Positions 20,554 through 28,830 of a stretch of 33,265 bases of DNA are shown one piece after another (position 1 is the stretch's first letter; every line of letters starts with the position of its first letter). A program made the position numbers and the translations under genes. Origin of the DNA: Sorangium cellulosum. GTDB taxonomy: Bacteria > Myxococcota_A > Polyangia > Polyangiales > Polyangiaceae. Below the pieces are notes generated by a model, which did no database searches, was not told the DNA's origin, and was given only the letters and a program-made list of their open reading frames with translations. Location: the NCBI RefSeq assembly GCF_001589285.1, contig NZ_JEMA01001269.1, positions 1 through 33,265 of the forward strand, read 5' to 3'.

Positions 20554-22047
20554 TCAGAACTGGAAGTACACGAACGGCACGGCGGTCGCGCTCGCGGCCT
20601 CGTGGAGCCCGACGGCGACGAGGAACAGCAGCGCGCCCTGCAGCGGCGCCGGCGCCGCGATGAACGACGCGCGGGCGCGCTCGTAGAGGCGCTCCGGCAC
20701 GTAGTGGGACAGGAGCGCGACCCCGAGGAGCGCGACAAGCACGGGCGGGAGGTTCGGGTGGAACGTCGTGAGCGTGCCGATCTGCCGCAGGATGAGCACG
20801 GCCTGCGAGAAGGTCGGCACGCGGAAGAAGATCCACGCGAAGCAGACGTAGTGGAACGTCAGCAGCACGCAGAGCGCGTGGAGGGGGAACCGCAGGAGGG
20901 AGGAGGAGGCCGGCGCGCGCCCCGCCACCTCGCCCGCGCCCTCGGCGCCCGGCCGGCGGCGCCTGATCGCGCGCTGGAAGGCGCGCGTCACGGCGAGGCC
21001 GAGGCCGTGGAGGAAGCCCCAGAAGACGAAGTTCCACGACGCCCCGTGCCAGAGGCCGCCGAGCAGCATCGTGATCATCAGGTTGCGGTACGTCGCCAGC
21101 TCGGAGCCGCGGTTGCCGCCGAGCGGGATGTACAGGTAGTCGCGCAGCCACGTGGACAGCGAGATGTGCCAGCGGCGCCAGAAGTCGGCGAGGTTCCGGG
21201 CCTTGTAGGGCGCGTCGAAGTTCTTCGGGAACCGCACGCCGAGCAGGAGCGCCGAGCCGATCGCGATGTCGGTGTAGCCCGAGAAGTCGCAGTAGATCTG
21301 CGCGGCGTAGCCGTAGACACCCGCGAGCACCTCCAGGGCCGAGTAGTTCTCCGGGCGCTCGAAGACGCGGTCGACGAGGTTGAGCGCGAGCTGATCGGAG
21401 AGGACGACCTTCTTCACGAGGCCGATCGCGACGAGGAACATCCCCTCGCCGCCCTGCTCGCGGGTGAGGCTCGGGGCGCGCTCGAACTGCGGGAGCAGGT
21501 CGCGCGGGCGGACGATGGGGCCGGCGACGAGGTGCGGGAAGAAGGCGACGAAGAGCAGGTAGCGGAGGTAGCTCTTGTGGGGCCGCAGCTCGCCCCGGTA
21601 GACGTCGATGACGTAGCTCATCGACTCGAACGTGAAGAACGAGATGCCGACAGGCGGCAGCAGCACCCGGAACGCGGTGCTCACGGTCGCCGGCTCGCCC
21701 GTGAGCAGGGCGCGGAGCGCCGCGGCGTTCTCGATCGCGAAGTTCCAGTACTTGAAGAACCCCAGGAACCCGAGGTTCAGCGCCACGGTGGCGATGAGCA
21801 TCGCGCGCCGCGCCCGCGGCCTCGCCTCGCGGGCGATCGCGCGCGCGAGCAGGAAGTCGACGGTGGACGAGGCGAAGATGAGCGGCAGGTAGCGCCAGTC
21901 CCAGGCCGCGTAGAACCCGTAGCTCACGAGCAGCAGGAACACGAGGCGCGCGCGGTTCGCCGACGTCCGCGCGAACCGCGCGAGCGCCCACGATCCGACG
22001 AAGACGGCGGCGAAGAACTCGGCGTAGCGAAGGGTGTTGAAGAGCAC
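20554..22047 (-). CDS. MBOAT-family O-acyltransferase (AlgI-like)
   Basis: 497 aa from the GTG at 22047. Polytopic membrane protein with about ten hydrophobic helices. MBOAT signatures are complete: F-W-R-R-W-H-I-S-L-S-T-W with His294, Y-I-P-L-G-G-N-R-G (306-314), and the catalytic His334 in G-L-W-H-G-A-S-W. This is the alginate O-acetyltransferase AlgI / DltB branch, which moves acyl groups across the membrane to a polysaccharide or cell-wall polymer. Such enzymes normally work with an SGNH-type partner (AlgJ/AlgX, DltD) encoded next door; none is visible here. A NodB deacetylase lies divergent at 22869, which hints at modification of a surface polysaccharide. Confidence 0.92.
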   Translation of the reverse strand: MLFNTLRYAEFFAAVFVGSWALARFARTSANRARLVFLLLVSYGFYAAWDWRYLPLIFASSTVDFLLARAIAREARPRARRAMLIATVALNLGFLGFFKYWNFAIENAAALRALLTGEPATVSTAFRVLLPPVGISFFTFESMSYVIDVYRGELRPHKSYLRYLLFVAFFPHLVAGPIVRPRDLLPQFERAPSLTREQGGEGMFLVAIGLVKKVVLSDQLALNLVDRVFERPENYSALEVLAGVYGYAAQIYCDFSGYTDIAIGSALLLGVRFPKNFDAPYKARNLADFWRRWHISLSTWLRDYLYIPLGGNRGSELATYRNLMITMLLGGLWHGASWNFVFWGFLHGLGLAVTRAFQRAIRRRRPGAEGAGEVAGRAPASSSLLRFPLHALCVLLTFHYVCFAWIFFRVPTFSQAVLILRQIGTLTTFHPNLPPVLVALLGVALLSHYVPERLYERARASFIAAPAPLQGALLFLVAVGLHEAASATAVPFVYFQF

Positions 22048-22307
22048 GACCGGTCGGAGCCCGGGCCAGGCCGCCGCGGGGGGCGCGGCGCGCCGCAGGG
22101 CCGGGCGCTGTGGGCTGTGGAGCCGCGGAACCGCGGATCCGTGGAACCGCAGCGCCGCGGGACGTTGGTACGGTGGACGGGCCCCCCGGGGCGGCGGGGG
22201 CCGCCCGGGCGGTGGGCGCCCTCTACCACGGCGCGCGCCGCGCGGTCGCGCTTGCGGCGCGGCGCCCTGTTGAACAGCGCCCGGCGTCGTGCCAAGGATG
22301 GAATCTG

Positions 22308-22865
22308 ATGCTGGGTCGCCTGATCCTCGGGATTGTGAAGGGGCTCATCGTGGGGGGCTTGCTGGGGTTCGGGCTGGCGAAGCTCGGCTACGGCGCGCCC
22401 ATCGCGATCGTCGCCTACCTGGCCGCGGCGCTCGCCGGGGTGCTGGTCGGGCTCATCGCGGGAAAGCCCATCTGGGCGAAGGACGCAAAGATCGAGGCGG
22501 GCATGAAGGCCTTCGCCGGGGCGCTGCTCGGCGCCGGCCTGATGTACGCCGCGCGCCGGTGGCTGACCTTCCCGGTGCCGGTGCCGCTCGGCGAGCTCGG
22601 CGGCGCGAACCTGTCGCTCGGCGAGGCCGCGGGGAGCGCCGGGACGTTCGGCGGCCTCGCGATCACGTCGCTCGCCGCGGTGGCCGCCCTGCTGGGCGGC
22701 TTCTACGAGGCCGACAACGACCCGTCGGACGAGGCGGCGCCGGGCGCGACGCCGGAGGCGAAGGCCGCGGCGGGGGGCAACAAGCGCATCGCCGCCTCGC
22801 CCGCGGCCGACGATCTCGAGGACGACCTCGAGAGCGAGCCCGAGAAGAAGCGCTCCAAGAAGTAG
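22308..22865 (+). CDS. Small polytopic membrane protein with acidic/basic C-terminal tail
   Basis: 185 aa from the ATG at 22308 (AAGGA about 9 nt upstream); the frame is open up to 22110 but that extension is Arg/Ala-rich and unlikely. Glycine-rich hydrophobic segments (about 3-25, 30-52, 66-84, 108-130) suggest four membrane helices. The tail is Ala-rich, then acidic (D-D-L-E-D-D-L-E) and ends in lysines (E-K-K-R-S-K-K). No family recognised. It is followed after 3 nt by the deacetylase gene, so the two are probably cotranscribed and may act together at the envelope. The 260-bp gap upstream (22048-22307) is divergent from the MBOAT gene and holds only short GC-rich inverted repeats. Confidence 0.72.
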   Translation: MLGRLILGIVKGLIVGGLLGFGLAKLGYGAPIAIVAYLAAALAGVLVGLIAGKPIWAKDAKIEAGMKAFAGALLGAGLMYAARRWLTFPVPVPLGELGGANLSLGEAAGSAGTFGGLAITSLAAVAALLGGFYEADNDPSDEAAPGATPEAKAAAGGNKRIAASPAADDLEDDLESEPEKKRSKK

Positions 22866-22868
22866 CCC

Positions 22869-23678
22869 GTGCCGGTCGCGCGGGCGCTCCTCTACGCGGC
22901 ATCGGCCGGCGCGCTCGCGCTGGTCGCGCGCTCGCTGCTCGTCGCGCCGGTGCCGTTCGCCGTGGCCGGCGCGGCGCTCGTCGGGTACGTCGCGCTCGTC
23001 CTGTGCGGGGTCTTCTTCCTCGGGCTCGGCGTGTTCGTGGACGTGGTGAAGCGCGGCCCGCCCGGCGCGCGCGGCGTCGCGCTGACGTTCGACGACGGGC
23101 CGAGCCCGGAGCACACGCCGCGGGTGCTCGCGCTCCTCGACGAGGCGGGCGTGAAGGCGACGTTCTTCGTCATCGGCCGCAAGGCCGAGGCGCACCCCGA
23201 GCTCGTCCGCGAGATCGCGGCGCGGGGCCACGCGGTCGGGCTGCACAGCCACGAGCACGACCGGCTGTTCTCGCTCCGCTCGGCCCGCCGCGTCGAGCGC
23301 GACCTCCGGCGCAACCTCGACGTCATCGAGCGGATCACAGGCGACCGCCCTGCCCTGTTCAGGCCGCCCGTCGGCCACACAAGCCCGCGCATCGCCCGCG
23401 TCGTCGACGCGCTCGACCTCGACGTAATCGGCTGGTCGGCGCGGGGGTTCGACGGGCTGGCCGGGGCGAGCCCCGAGCGGGTGGCGGCCCGGATCATCCC
23501 GGGGCTCCGCGACGGGGCCATCGTGCTGCTCCACGATGCGGCCGAGCGCGACGACCACGCGCCCGCGGGGGTGGCGGCGCTCCCGCGCATCCTCGCGGCG
23601 ATGAGCCAGCGCAACCTGGCCGGGGTGCGCGTCGACGCGTGGCTCGACGAAGGCGCCCGGGACGACGCCCTGGCCTAG
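22869..23678 (+). CDS. Polysaccharide deacetylase (NodB domain), membrane-anchored
   Basis: 269 aa from the GTG at 22869, three bases after the preceding stop. Two N-terminal hydrophobic stretches (about 4-30 and 32-58) anchor or export it. The NodB domain (about 68-250) has T-F-D-D-G-P with catalytic Asp75 and metal Asp76, metal-binding His126 and His130 in H-S-H-E-H, R-P-P-V-G-H near 166, and the late L-L-H-D motif. It is a carbohydrate esterase family 4 enzyme, removing N- or O-acetyl groups from peptidoglycan, chitin-like or exopolysaccharide chains. With the MBOAT acyltransferase across the divergent gap, acylation and deacylation of a surface polymer is a reasonable but unproven idea. 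Confidence 0.9.
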   Translation: MPVARALLYAASAGALALVARSLLVAPVPFAVAGAALVGYVALVLCGVFFLGLGVFVDVVKRGPPGARGVALTFDDGPSPEHTPRVLALLDEAGVKATFFVIGRKAEAHPELVREIAARGHAVGLHSHEHDRLFSLRSARRVERDLRRNLDVIERITGDRPALFRPPVGHTSPRIARVVDALDLDVIGWSARGFDGLAGASPERVAARIIPGLRDGAIVLLHDAAERDDHAPAGVAALPRILAAMSQRNLAGVRVDAWLDEGARDDALA

Positions 23679-23712
23679 ACCATTTCTCTCAGGTGGCGCT
23701 ACGCTCCGTCCG

Positions 23713-24468
23713 ATGGCTGCGCCGGTGAGTCTGACGATGTTCGCGCATATCGCGGCGAGGCCGGAGGACGAGCTCGACCTCGCCGAGGCGGCGCTCCTCA
23801 TCGACGACGCCGCGTACCCGGGCCTCGACATCCCGCACTACCTCGGCGTGCTCGACCGCCTCGGCGGCGAGGCGCGCCGCGCGATCGAGCGGCCGCAGCG
23901 CGCGCCGGAGGCGACGCCGGGCAGCGGCCCGATCGAGGCGCTGCTGCGCTGGTTCTACGGGGATCTCGGGTTCCACGGGAACACGGGGGACTACTACGAC
24001 CCGAAGAACAGCTACCTGCACGAGGTGCTCGATCGCCGGACGGGCATTCCCATCACGCTGGCGGTGGCGCTCCTCGAGGTGTGCTGGCGGGCCGGCATGG
24101 ACGCGCAGGGCGTGTCGTTCCCGGGTCATTTCCTGGTGAGGACGCCGGTCCGCGGCGGCGTGCTGCTCATCGATCCGTTCGAGGGCCGCCTGCTCGGCCG
24201 GGACGACCTGCGCGCGCTGCACACCCGCGCCACGGGGGCCACGCGCGATCCGGACCCGCGGCTGCTGGTGCCGGCGCAGAAGCGGCAGATCCTGGTGCGC
24301 ATGCTGAACAACCTGCGCTCGATCTACTCGAGCCGCTCGGACGCGGCGAAGCTGCGCAGCGTTCTCGAGCGGATGCAGGTGCTCGCGCCGTCCGACGAGC
24401 TGCGCAAGGAGCTCGACCAGCTCGGCGGCGAGCGGCCGTGGCCGTCGTCGGGTCGCGTGGTGAACTGA
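23713..24468 (+). CDS. SirB1-family / transglutaminase-like protein
   Basis: 251 aa from the ATG at 23713, 34 nt after the deacetylase stop. The central domain (about 70-175) matches the SirB1 / transglutaminase-like N-terminal family: N-S-Y-L-H-E-V-L-D-R-R-T-G-I-P, then V-S-F-P-G-H-F-L-V-R and I-D-P-F-E-G-R. In these proteins the catalytic Cys of true transglutaminases is generally missing; here too no Cys occurs in the G-I-P-I-T-L-A stretch, only one at C-W-R. The C-terminal helical part (R-M-L-N-N-L-R-S-I-Y and on to 240) is TPR-like. The molecular role of the family is not well established. The protein is probably cytoplasmic. Confidence 0.82.
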   Translation: MAAPVSLTMFAHIAARPEDELDLAEAALLIDDAAYPGLDIPHYLGVLDRLGGEARRAIERPQRAPEATPGSGPIEALLRWFYGDLGFHGNTGDYYDPKNSYLHEVLDRRTGIPITLAVALLEVCWRAGMDAQGVSFPGHFLVRTPVRGGVLLIDPFEGRLLGRDDLRALHTRATGATRDPDPRLLVPAQKRQILVRMLNNLRSIYSSRSDAAKLRSVLERMQVLAPSDELRKELDQLGGERPWPSSGRVVN

Positions 24469-24539
24469 CGCTGGACCGACGTGGGCTGACGGCGGCTCGC
24501 GCCCTGCGCGCGATCGGATACCAGGTCTCTCCCGACGCA

Positions 24540-26093
24540 TCACCGCCCTCGCCCCCCCGCCGCCGGCAGCCTCACAACGAACCGCGCCCCGCCGCCGTCG
24601 CCCCGCTCGATCCCGATCGAGCCGCCCGCCGCCTCGACGAGCCCCCGGCACACAGCGAGCCCGAGCCCCGTCCCCCCGCCGACCTCCTTGGTCGTGATGA
24701 ACGGCTCGAACAGCGTCTCGCGGACCGCCTCCGCGATCCCCGGCCCGTTGTCCTCGACCTCGATCCGCGCGCCCCCGTCCGCGCCCCGCGACGCGCGCAC
24801 CCGGACGCGCCCGCCGGGGCGCGGCACCGCGTCGGCCGCGTTCAGGAGCAGGTTCAGCAGCACCTGCACGAGGCGCCCGTGCGACAGCGGCACGGGCGGC
24901 ACGTCGGGCGCGAGGTCCCGCGCGAGCTCGACCCCGCGGAACTCCTTCTGCGGCGCCACCAGCGACAGCACGTCCTCGAGCGCGTCCGCCACCGAGCCGG
25001 AGGGCGCGTCCCCCGCCTCACCCGCGCCGGGCGCCGCCGGCCGCGCGAAGTCGAGCAGGTCGCGCAGGATCTTGTGGATGCGCTCCGTCTCCCGCTTCAT
25101 CCGCTCGACGAAGTCGCGCTCCTCCGCCGGCGCGAGGCCCCCCGCGAGCAGCAGCTCCTGGAGGCCGAGGATCGCCGCGATCGGGTTGCCGATCTCGTGC
25201 GCCAGCCCCGCCGCGAGCCGCCCCACCGAGGCGAGCCGCTCCGACCGGACCAGCCGCTCCTGCGCGCTCTTCAGGTCCGCCGCGTAGCGCTCGACCTCCG
25301 CGATCTTCGCCCGCAGCGACTCCTCGTCGGCGCGGAGGCGGCTCGTCATGTGCGCGAGGCTCGCCCCGAGCTCCGCGAGCTCCCGCGCGCCCGCCTGCGG
25401 CGCCTCGAGGTCGCGCGCGCCGCCGGCCACGCGCCCCGCGGCCCGCGACAGCGCGTCGATCGGCCGCACCACGAGGCGCGTCATCGCGATGTACGCGAAC
25501 ACGAGCAGCCCGAGCGCCACCACCCCCGTGTAGAGCGCGACGATCCGGACGAGCGGCGCGGCGGGCACTGTCGACGGGTCCGTCGGCACCAGCACCGCGA
25601 CCGAGCCCGCCGGCGCCGCGCCCGCGGCCCCCCGTCCGCTGCCCCCGCCCGCTGCGCCCTCGCGCGCGCGCTCCGGCACGACCACCAGGAGCGCGCCCCC
25701 GTGCGCCGTGCGCACCGCCCGCAGCACCTCCGCGCCCGCCTCCACCGAGGCCGGCAGCGCGGCCGCGATCTCCGGCTCCCCGGCGCGATCCGCGAGCGCG
25801 CCCGCCGCGTCGTAGACCCCGATCGCCGACGCCCCGTCCGGCCCGAGCTGCGCCTCGAGCAGCTGCGACAGCTCCGGCGCGGACCGGCTCGCCCGCGCCG
25901 CGGCGACGTGCCCGGCGATGGCCCGACCGATCGCGCGGGCGCTCGACGCGCGCACGCCGCCCATCGTGGCCTGCGTGAGGCTCGCGACAGCGAAGAAGAG
26001 CGGCACGAACGCCAGCACGAGCAGCACGCCGAGCGCGAGCAAGAGCTGAAGCCGGATTCCGAGCCGCACGGTGTCGTTGCCCCTCCGCGCCAT
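24540..26093 (-). CDS. Sensor histidine kinase (HAMP, NtrB/ZraS-like), orphan
   Basis: 517 aa from the ATG at 26093; the frame extends to a TTG at 26132, but neither has a clear ribosome site. A transmembrane helix at about 14-40, an extracytoplasmic domain of about 140 residues, a second helix (about 180-205), a HAMP linker, a coiled coil, then HisKA with the phospho-acceptor His299 in G-L-A-H-E-I-G-N-P. The ATP-binding domain has N-L-L-L-N-A-A-D-A-V, D-N-G-P-G-I, F-E-P-F-I-T-T-K and G-G-G-T-G-L-G-L. The H-E-I-x-N-P type usually pairs with NtrC-class activators. No response regulator gene is adjacent. The sensor part has no recognisable ligand domain. Confidence 0.92.
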   Translation of the reverse strand: MARRGNDTVRLGIRLQLLLALGVLLVLAFVPLFFAVASLTQATMGGVRASSARAIGRAIAGHVAAARASRSAPELSQLLEAQLGPDGASAIGVYDAAGALADRAGEPEIAAALPASVEAGAEVLRAVRTAHGGALLVVVPERAREGAAGGGSGRGAAGAAPAGSVAVLVPTDPSTVPAAPLVRIVALYTGVVALGLLVFAYIAMTRLVVRPIDALSRAAGRVAGGARDLEAPQAGARELAELGASLAHMTSRLRADEESLRAKIAEVERYAADLKSAQERLVRSERLASVGRLAAGLAHEIGNPIAAILGLQELLLAGGLAPAEERDFVERMKRETERIHKILRDLLDFARPAAPGAGEAGDAPSGSVADALEDVLSLVAPQKEFRGVELARDLAPDVPPVPLSHGRLVQVLLNLLLNAADAVPRPGGRVRVRASRGADGGARIEVEDNGPGIAEAVRETLFEPFITTKEVGGGTGLGLAVCRGLVEAAGGSIGIERGDGGGARFVVRLPAAGGRGR

Positions 26094-26208
26094 CCTCGCC
26101 CATGTCGCGCCCGATCGCACCGGCGGGCGCAACGCGGGCTCGACGCGCGCTCGCGCTCAGCCGTCGTGCCGCGGGCGCCGGCAGGCCCGGGGGCGCGCCG
26201 CGGCGAAC

Positions 26209-28806
26209 ATGCTAGCCTGGCACGTGGGTTGTCCGGCGGGTGACCTCCAGGGCCGATTGATCGACGCGCATCGGGAGCCGTCGGACGTAGGCCGGCAGAG
26301 CCTGGCCCCCTCCGAGGACGAGCGGGGCGCGCCGGCTGATCCGGAGGACGATGGCGCGCGGGCGCTCCTCCTCGCGGTGGACGTGCTGCTCTGGGAGATG
26401 CGGGGCGACGCGCTCGAGCTGTCGTCGGTGCGCGCGCCGGCGAGGGAGCTGTTCGGGCACGCCGCCGAGCGCTGGGCGGCGGACGACGGGCTGTTCTGGA
26501 GGCAGCAGCACCCGGAAGACCGGCCGCGGCTGCTCGCGCTCGTGCGCAAGGTCCTCGCGGAGGGGGCGACCGAGCGGATCGAGCACCGCTTCCTCGCCGC
26601 GGATGGCCGCCCTGTGTGGCTGAGCAGCGAGCTCGCCCGCCGCAGGGACCAGGCGGGCAGGGCGCCCGCGATCCTCGGCGTCTCCACGGACGTGACGCGG
26701 GCGAGGGCCGCCGAGGACGCGCTCCGCGAGGCAGAAGAGCGGATGCAGGCGCTGCTCGAGTCGACCGAGCAGGGCATCTACGGGCTCGATCGCGCGGGGC
26801 GATGCACCTTCGCCAACCCGGCCTGCGTGCGGCTGCTCGGCTACCAGAGCGAGGCGGAGCTCGTCGGGCGCAACATGCACCAGCTCGTCCACCACACGCG
26901 CCCGAGCGGCGCGGCGCTGCCCGAGTCCGAGTGCCGTATCTGCGGCACGCTCCGGAACGGGGAGCCCGCGCACCTCGACGGCGAGCTGCTCTTCCGCGCG
27001 GACGGGACGGGCCTCGCCGTCGAGTACTGGTCCCGCTCCATCCGCCGGCAAGGCGAGGTCGTCGGCGCCATCGTCACGTTCGTCGACATCACGGAGCGGA
27101 AGCGGAGCGAAGAGCTCCTCGAGGTGCAGGCGCTCATGAGCGCGCTCCGGGCGGAGGTGAGCGCGGCGCTGGCCCGCTCCGGGACGATGTCGGAGCTCTT
27201 GCAGGGCTGCGCCGAGGCGATCCGGGGGCACCTCGACGCCGCGTTCGCGCGCATCTGGCTGCTCGACGACCTCCACCAGGTGCTCGAGCTCCACGCCAGC
27301 GCGGGGATGTACACGCACCTCGACGGGCCTCACAGCCACATCCCCGTCGGCAGCTACAAGATCGGCCGCATCGCGAAGGAGCGCCGGCCGCACCTGACGA
27401 ACGACGTCCTGAACGACCCGCAGGTGAGCGAGAAGGCGTGGGCGCGGCGCGAGGGCATGGTGTCCTTCGCCGGGTATCCCCTGCTCGTCGAGGACCGGCT
27501 CATCGGCGTCGTCGCGATGTTCGCGCGGAGGCCCCTGCACGAGCACGTGCTCGACGCGCTGGGGACGATCGCCGACACTGTCGCGCAGGGGATCGAGCGC
27601 AAGCGCGCCGAGGACGCGCTCCAGCGGAGCGAGGGCAGGCGCGCGGCCGAGCACGCGGTGCTGCGGCGCCTCATCGAGCAGAGCGGCGACGGGATCGTCA
27701 TGGTGGACGAGCACGGCGTCGTCCGCCTGATGAACCCGGAGGCCGAGCGGCAGCTCGGGCCGGCCGCGGAGCGCACGATCGACGCGTGGGCCAGCACGGC
27801 GGGCTTCTTCACGCCGGAGGGCGCCCCGATGCCGGCCGCGCAGACGCCGCTCCACCGCGCCCTGCACGGGGAGAAGGTGGAGAGCGCCCGCTGGCAGGTC
27901 CGGCGTCCTGACGGCTCGCTGCGCGTCCTGTCGGCGAGCGCCTCGCCCCTGCGCCGCGCGGACGGCGCGCCCGCCGGCGCCGTGATGAACACGCGCGACG
28001 AGACCGAGCGGCTCCGGCTGGAGCAGGAGCGCGAGCGGCTGCTCCAGAGCCTCCAGGAGGCGGTCCAGGTGCGCGACGAGTTCCTCTCCATCGCGTCGCA
28101 CGAGCTCAAGACGCCGCTCACGGCGCTCGTGCTGCAGGTGGAGAGCCTGCGCCGGGCGATCCGGCGCGGGCAGGCCCCCCAGGGCGTGCCGCGGCTCGAC
28201 GCCAAGCTCTCGACCATCCACCGGAGCGTCTTCCGGCTGAGCGATCTCGTGAACGATCTGCTCGACGTCTCGCGGATCTCCGCGCAGGGCCTGCCGCTGC
28301 ACGTCGAGGACTTCGACCTCGTCGCGCTGCTCCGCGAGGGCGTCGAGCGGTTCCAGGAGGCGCAGGCGCAGGGCTCGCCGATCCGGCTGCTCGGGAGCCC
28401 GGAGGTCCTCGTGCGCTGGGATCGCTCCCGCATGGAGCAGGTGGTCACGAACCTCCTGTCGAACGCCGTGAAGTACGGCGCCGGCGCCCCGATCGACGTG
28501 CGCGTCGAGGCCGACGCGGAGCGGGTCCGGTTCGCCGTGCAGGACCGCGGCATCGGCATCGCGCCGGGCGACCAGGCGCGCATCTTCGAGCGGTTCCAGC
28601 GCGCGGCGTCGGTGATGCACTACGGCGGGTTCGGCCTGGGCCTCTGGATCGTGCGGCTCATCGTGGAGCAGCACGGCGGCGCCGTGCGGGTGGAGAGCGC
28701 GCCCGGGAGCGGCGCGACCTTCTCGGTCGATCTGCCCCGCGTCATCGCCGGGGCCGGCGCCCCGGCGGAGGGCGAGCCGCCGCGGGGGCCCGCGCCGCCG
28801 GGGTAG
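26209..28806 (+). CDS. Soluble multi-PAS/GAF sensor histidine kinase, orphan
   Basis: 865 aa from the ATG at 26209; the frame is open up to 26071, but that part overlaps the divergent kinase gene. Domain order: a PAS fold at about 50-165, a second PAS about 178-300 ending D-I-T-E-R-K-R-S, a GAF domain about 315-460, a third PAS about 485-600, then HisKA with His631 in I-A-S-H-E-L-K-T-P and an ATPase with N-L-L-S-N-A-V-K-Y, D-R-G-I-G-I and G-F-G-L-G-L. There is no transmembrane segment, so it senses an intracellular signal. Typical of large myxobacterial signalling repertoires. It lies 115 bp from, and divergent to, the other kinase; no receiver-domain gene is near. The ligand cannot be deduced. 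Confidence 0.93.
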   Translation: MLAWHVGCPAGDLQGRLIDAHREPSDVGRQSLAPSEDERGAPADPEDDGARALLLAVDVLLWEMRGDALELSSVRAPARELFGHAAERWAADDGLFWRQQHPEDRPRLLALVRKVLAEGATERIEHRFLAADGRPVWLSSELARRRDQAGRAPAILGVSTDVTRARAAEDALREAEERMQALLESTEQGIYGLDRAGRCTFANPACVRLLGYQSEAELVGRNMHQLVHHTRPSGAALPESECRICGTLRNGEPAHLDGELLFRADGTGLAVEYWSRSIRRQGEVVGAIVTFVDITERKRSEELLEVQALMSALRAEVSAALARSGTMSELLQGCAEAIRGHLDAAFARIWLLDDLHQVLELHASAGMYTHLDGPHSHIPVGSYKIGRIAKERRPHLTNDVLNDPQVSEKAWARREGMVSFAGYPLLVEDRLIGVVAMFARRPLHEHVLDALGTIADTVAQGIERKRAEDALQRSEGRRAAEHAVLRRLIEQSGDGIVMVDEHGVVRLMNPEAERQLGPAAERTIDAWASTAGFFTPEGAPMPAAQTPLHRALHGEKVESARWQVRRPDGSLRVLSASASPLRRADGAPAGAVMNTRDETERLRLEQERERLLQSLQEAVQVRDEFLSIASHELKTPLTALVLQVESLRRAIRRGQAPQGVPRLDAKLSTIHRSVFRLSDLVNDLLDVSRISAQGLPLHVEDFDLVALLREGVERFQEAQAQGSPIRLLGSPEVLVRWDRSRMEQVVTNLLSNAVKYGAGAPIDVRVEADAERVRFAVQDRGIGIAPGDQARIFERFQRAASVMHYGGFGLGLWIVRLIVEQHGGAVRVESAPGSGATFSVDLPRVIAGAGAPAEGEPPRGPAPPG

Positions 28807-28830
28807 GCCGATCCCCGTGGCGCCGCGGCG

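Noticed and set aside
19589-21991. 800-codon open frame on the minus strand
   Set aside because: It is an out-of-frame reading of the MBOAT gene and its neighbours. The translation is Arg/Ala/Pro-rich; long empty frames are expected at this GC content.
22110-22307. N-terminal extension of the small membrane protein to 22110
   Set aside because: The extension is Arg/Ala/Pro-rich, lies in the divergent intergenic region and precedes a good start with a ribosome site at 22308.
26218-26232. Sigma-54-like sequence TGGCACG-N4-TTGT
   Set aside because: The -12 element lacks the conserved GC (it reads TTGT) and it lies inside the start of the kinase coding region; a chance match is likely.
26212-28674. 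820-codon open frame antisense to the PAS/GAF kinase
   Set aside because: Mirror of a well-supported kinase gene; low-complexity Arg/Ala/Leu translation without domain.
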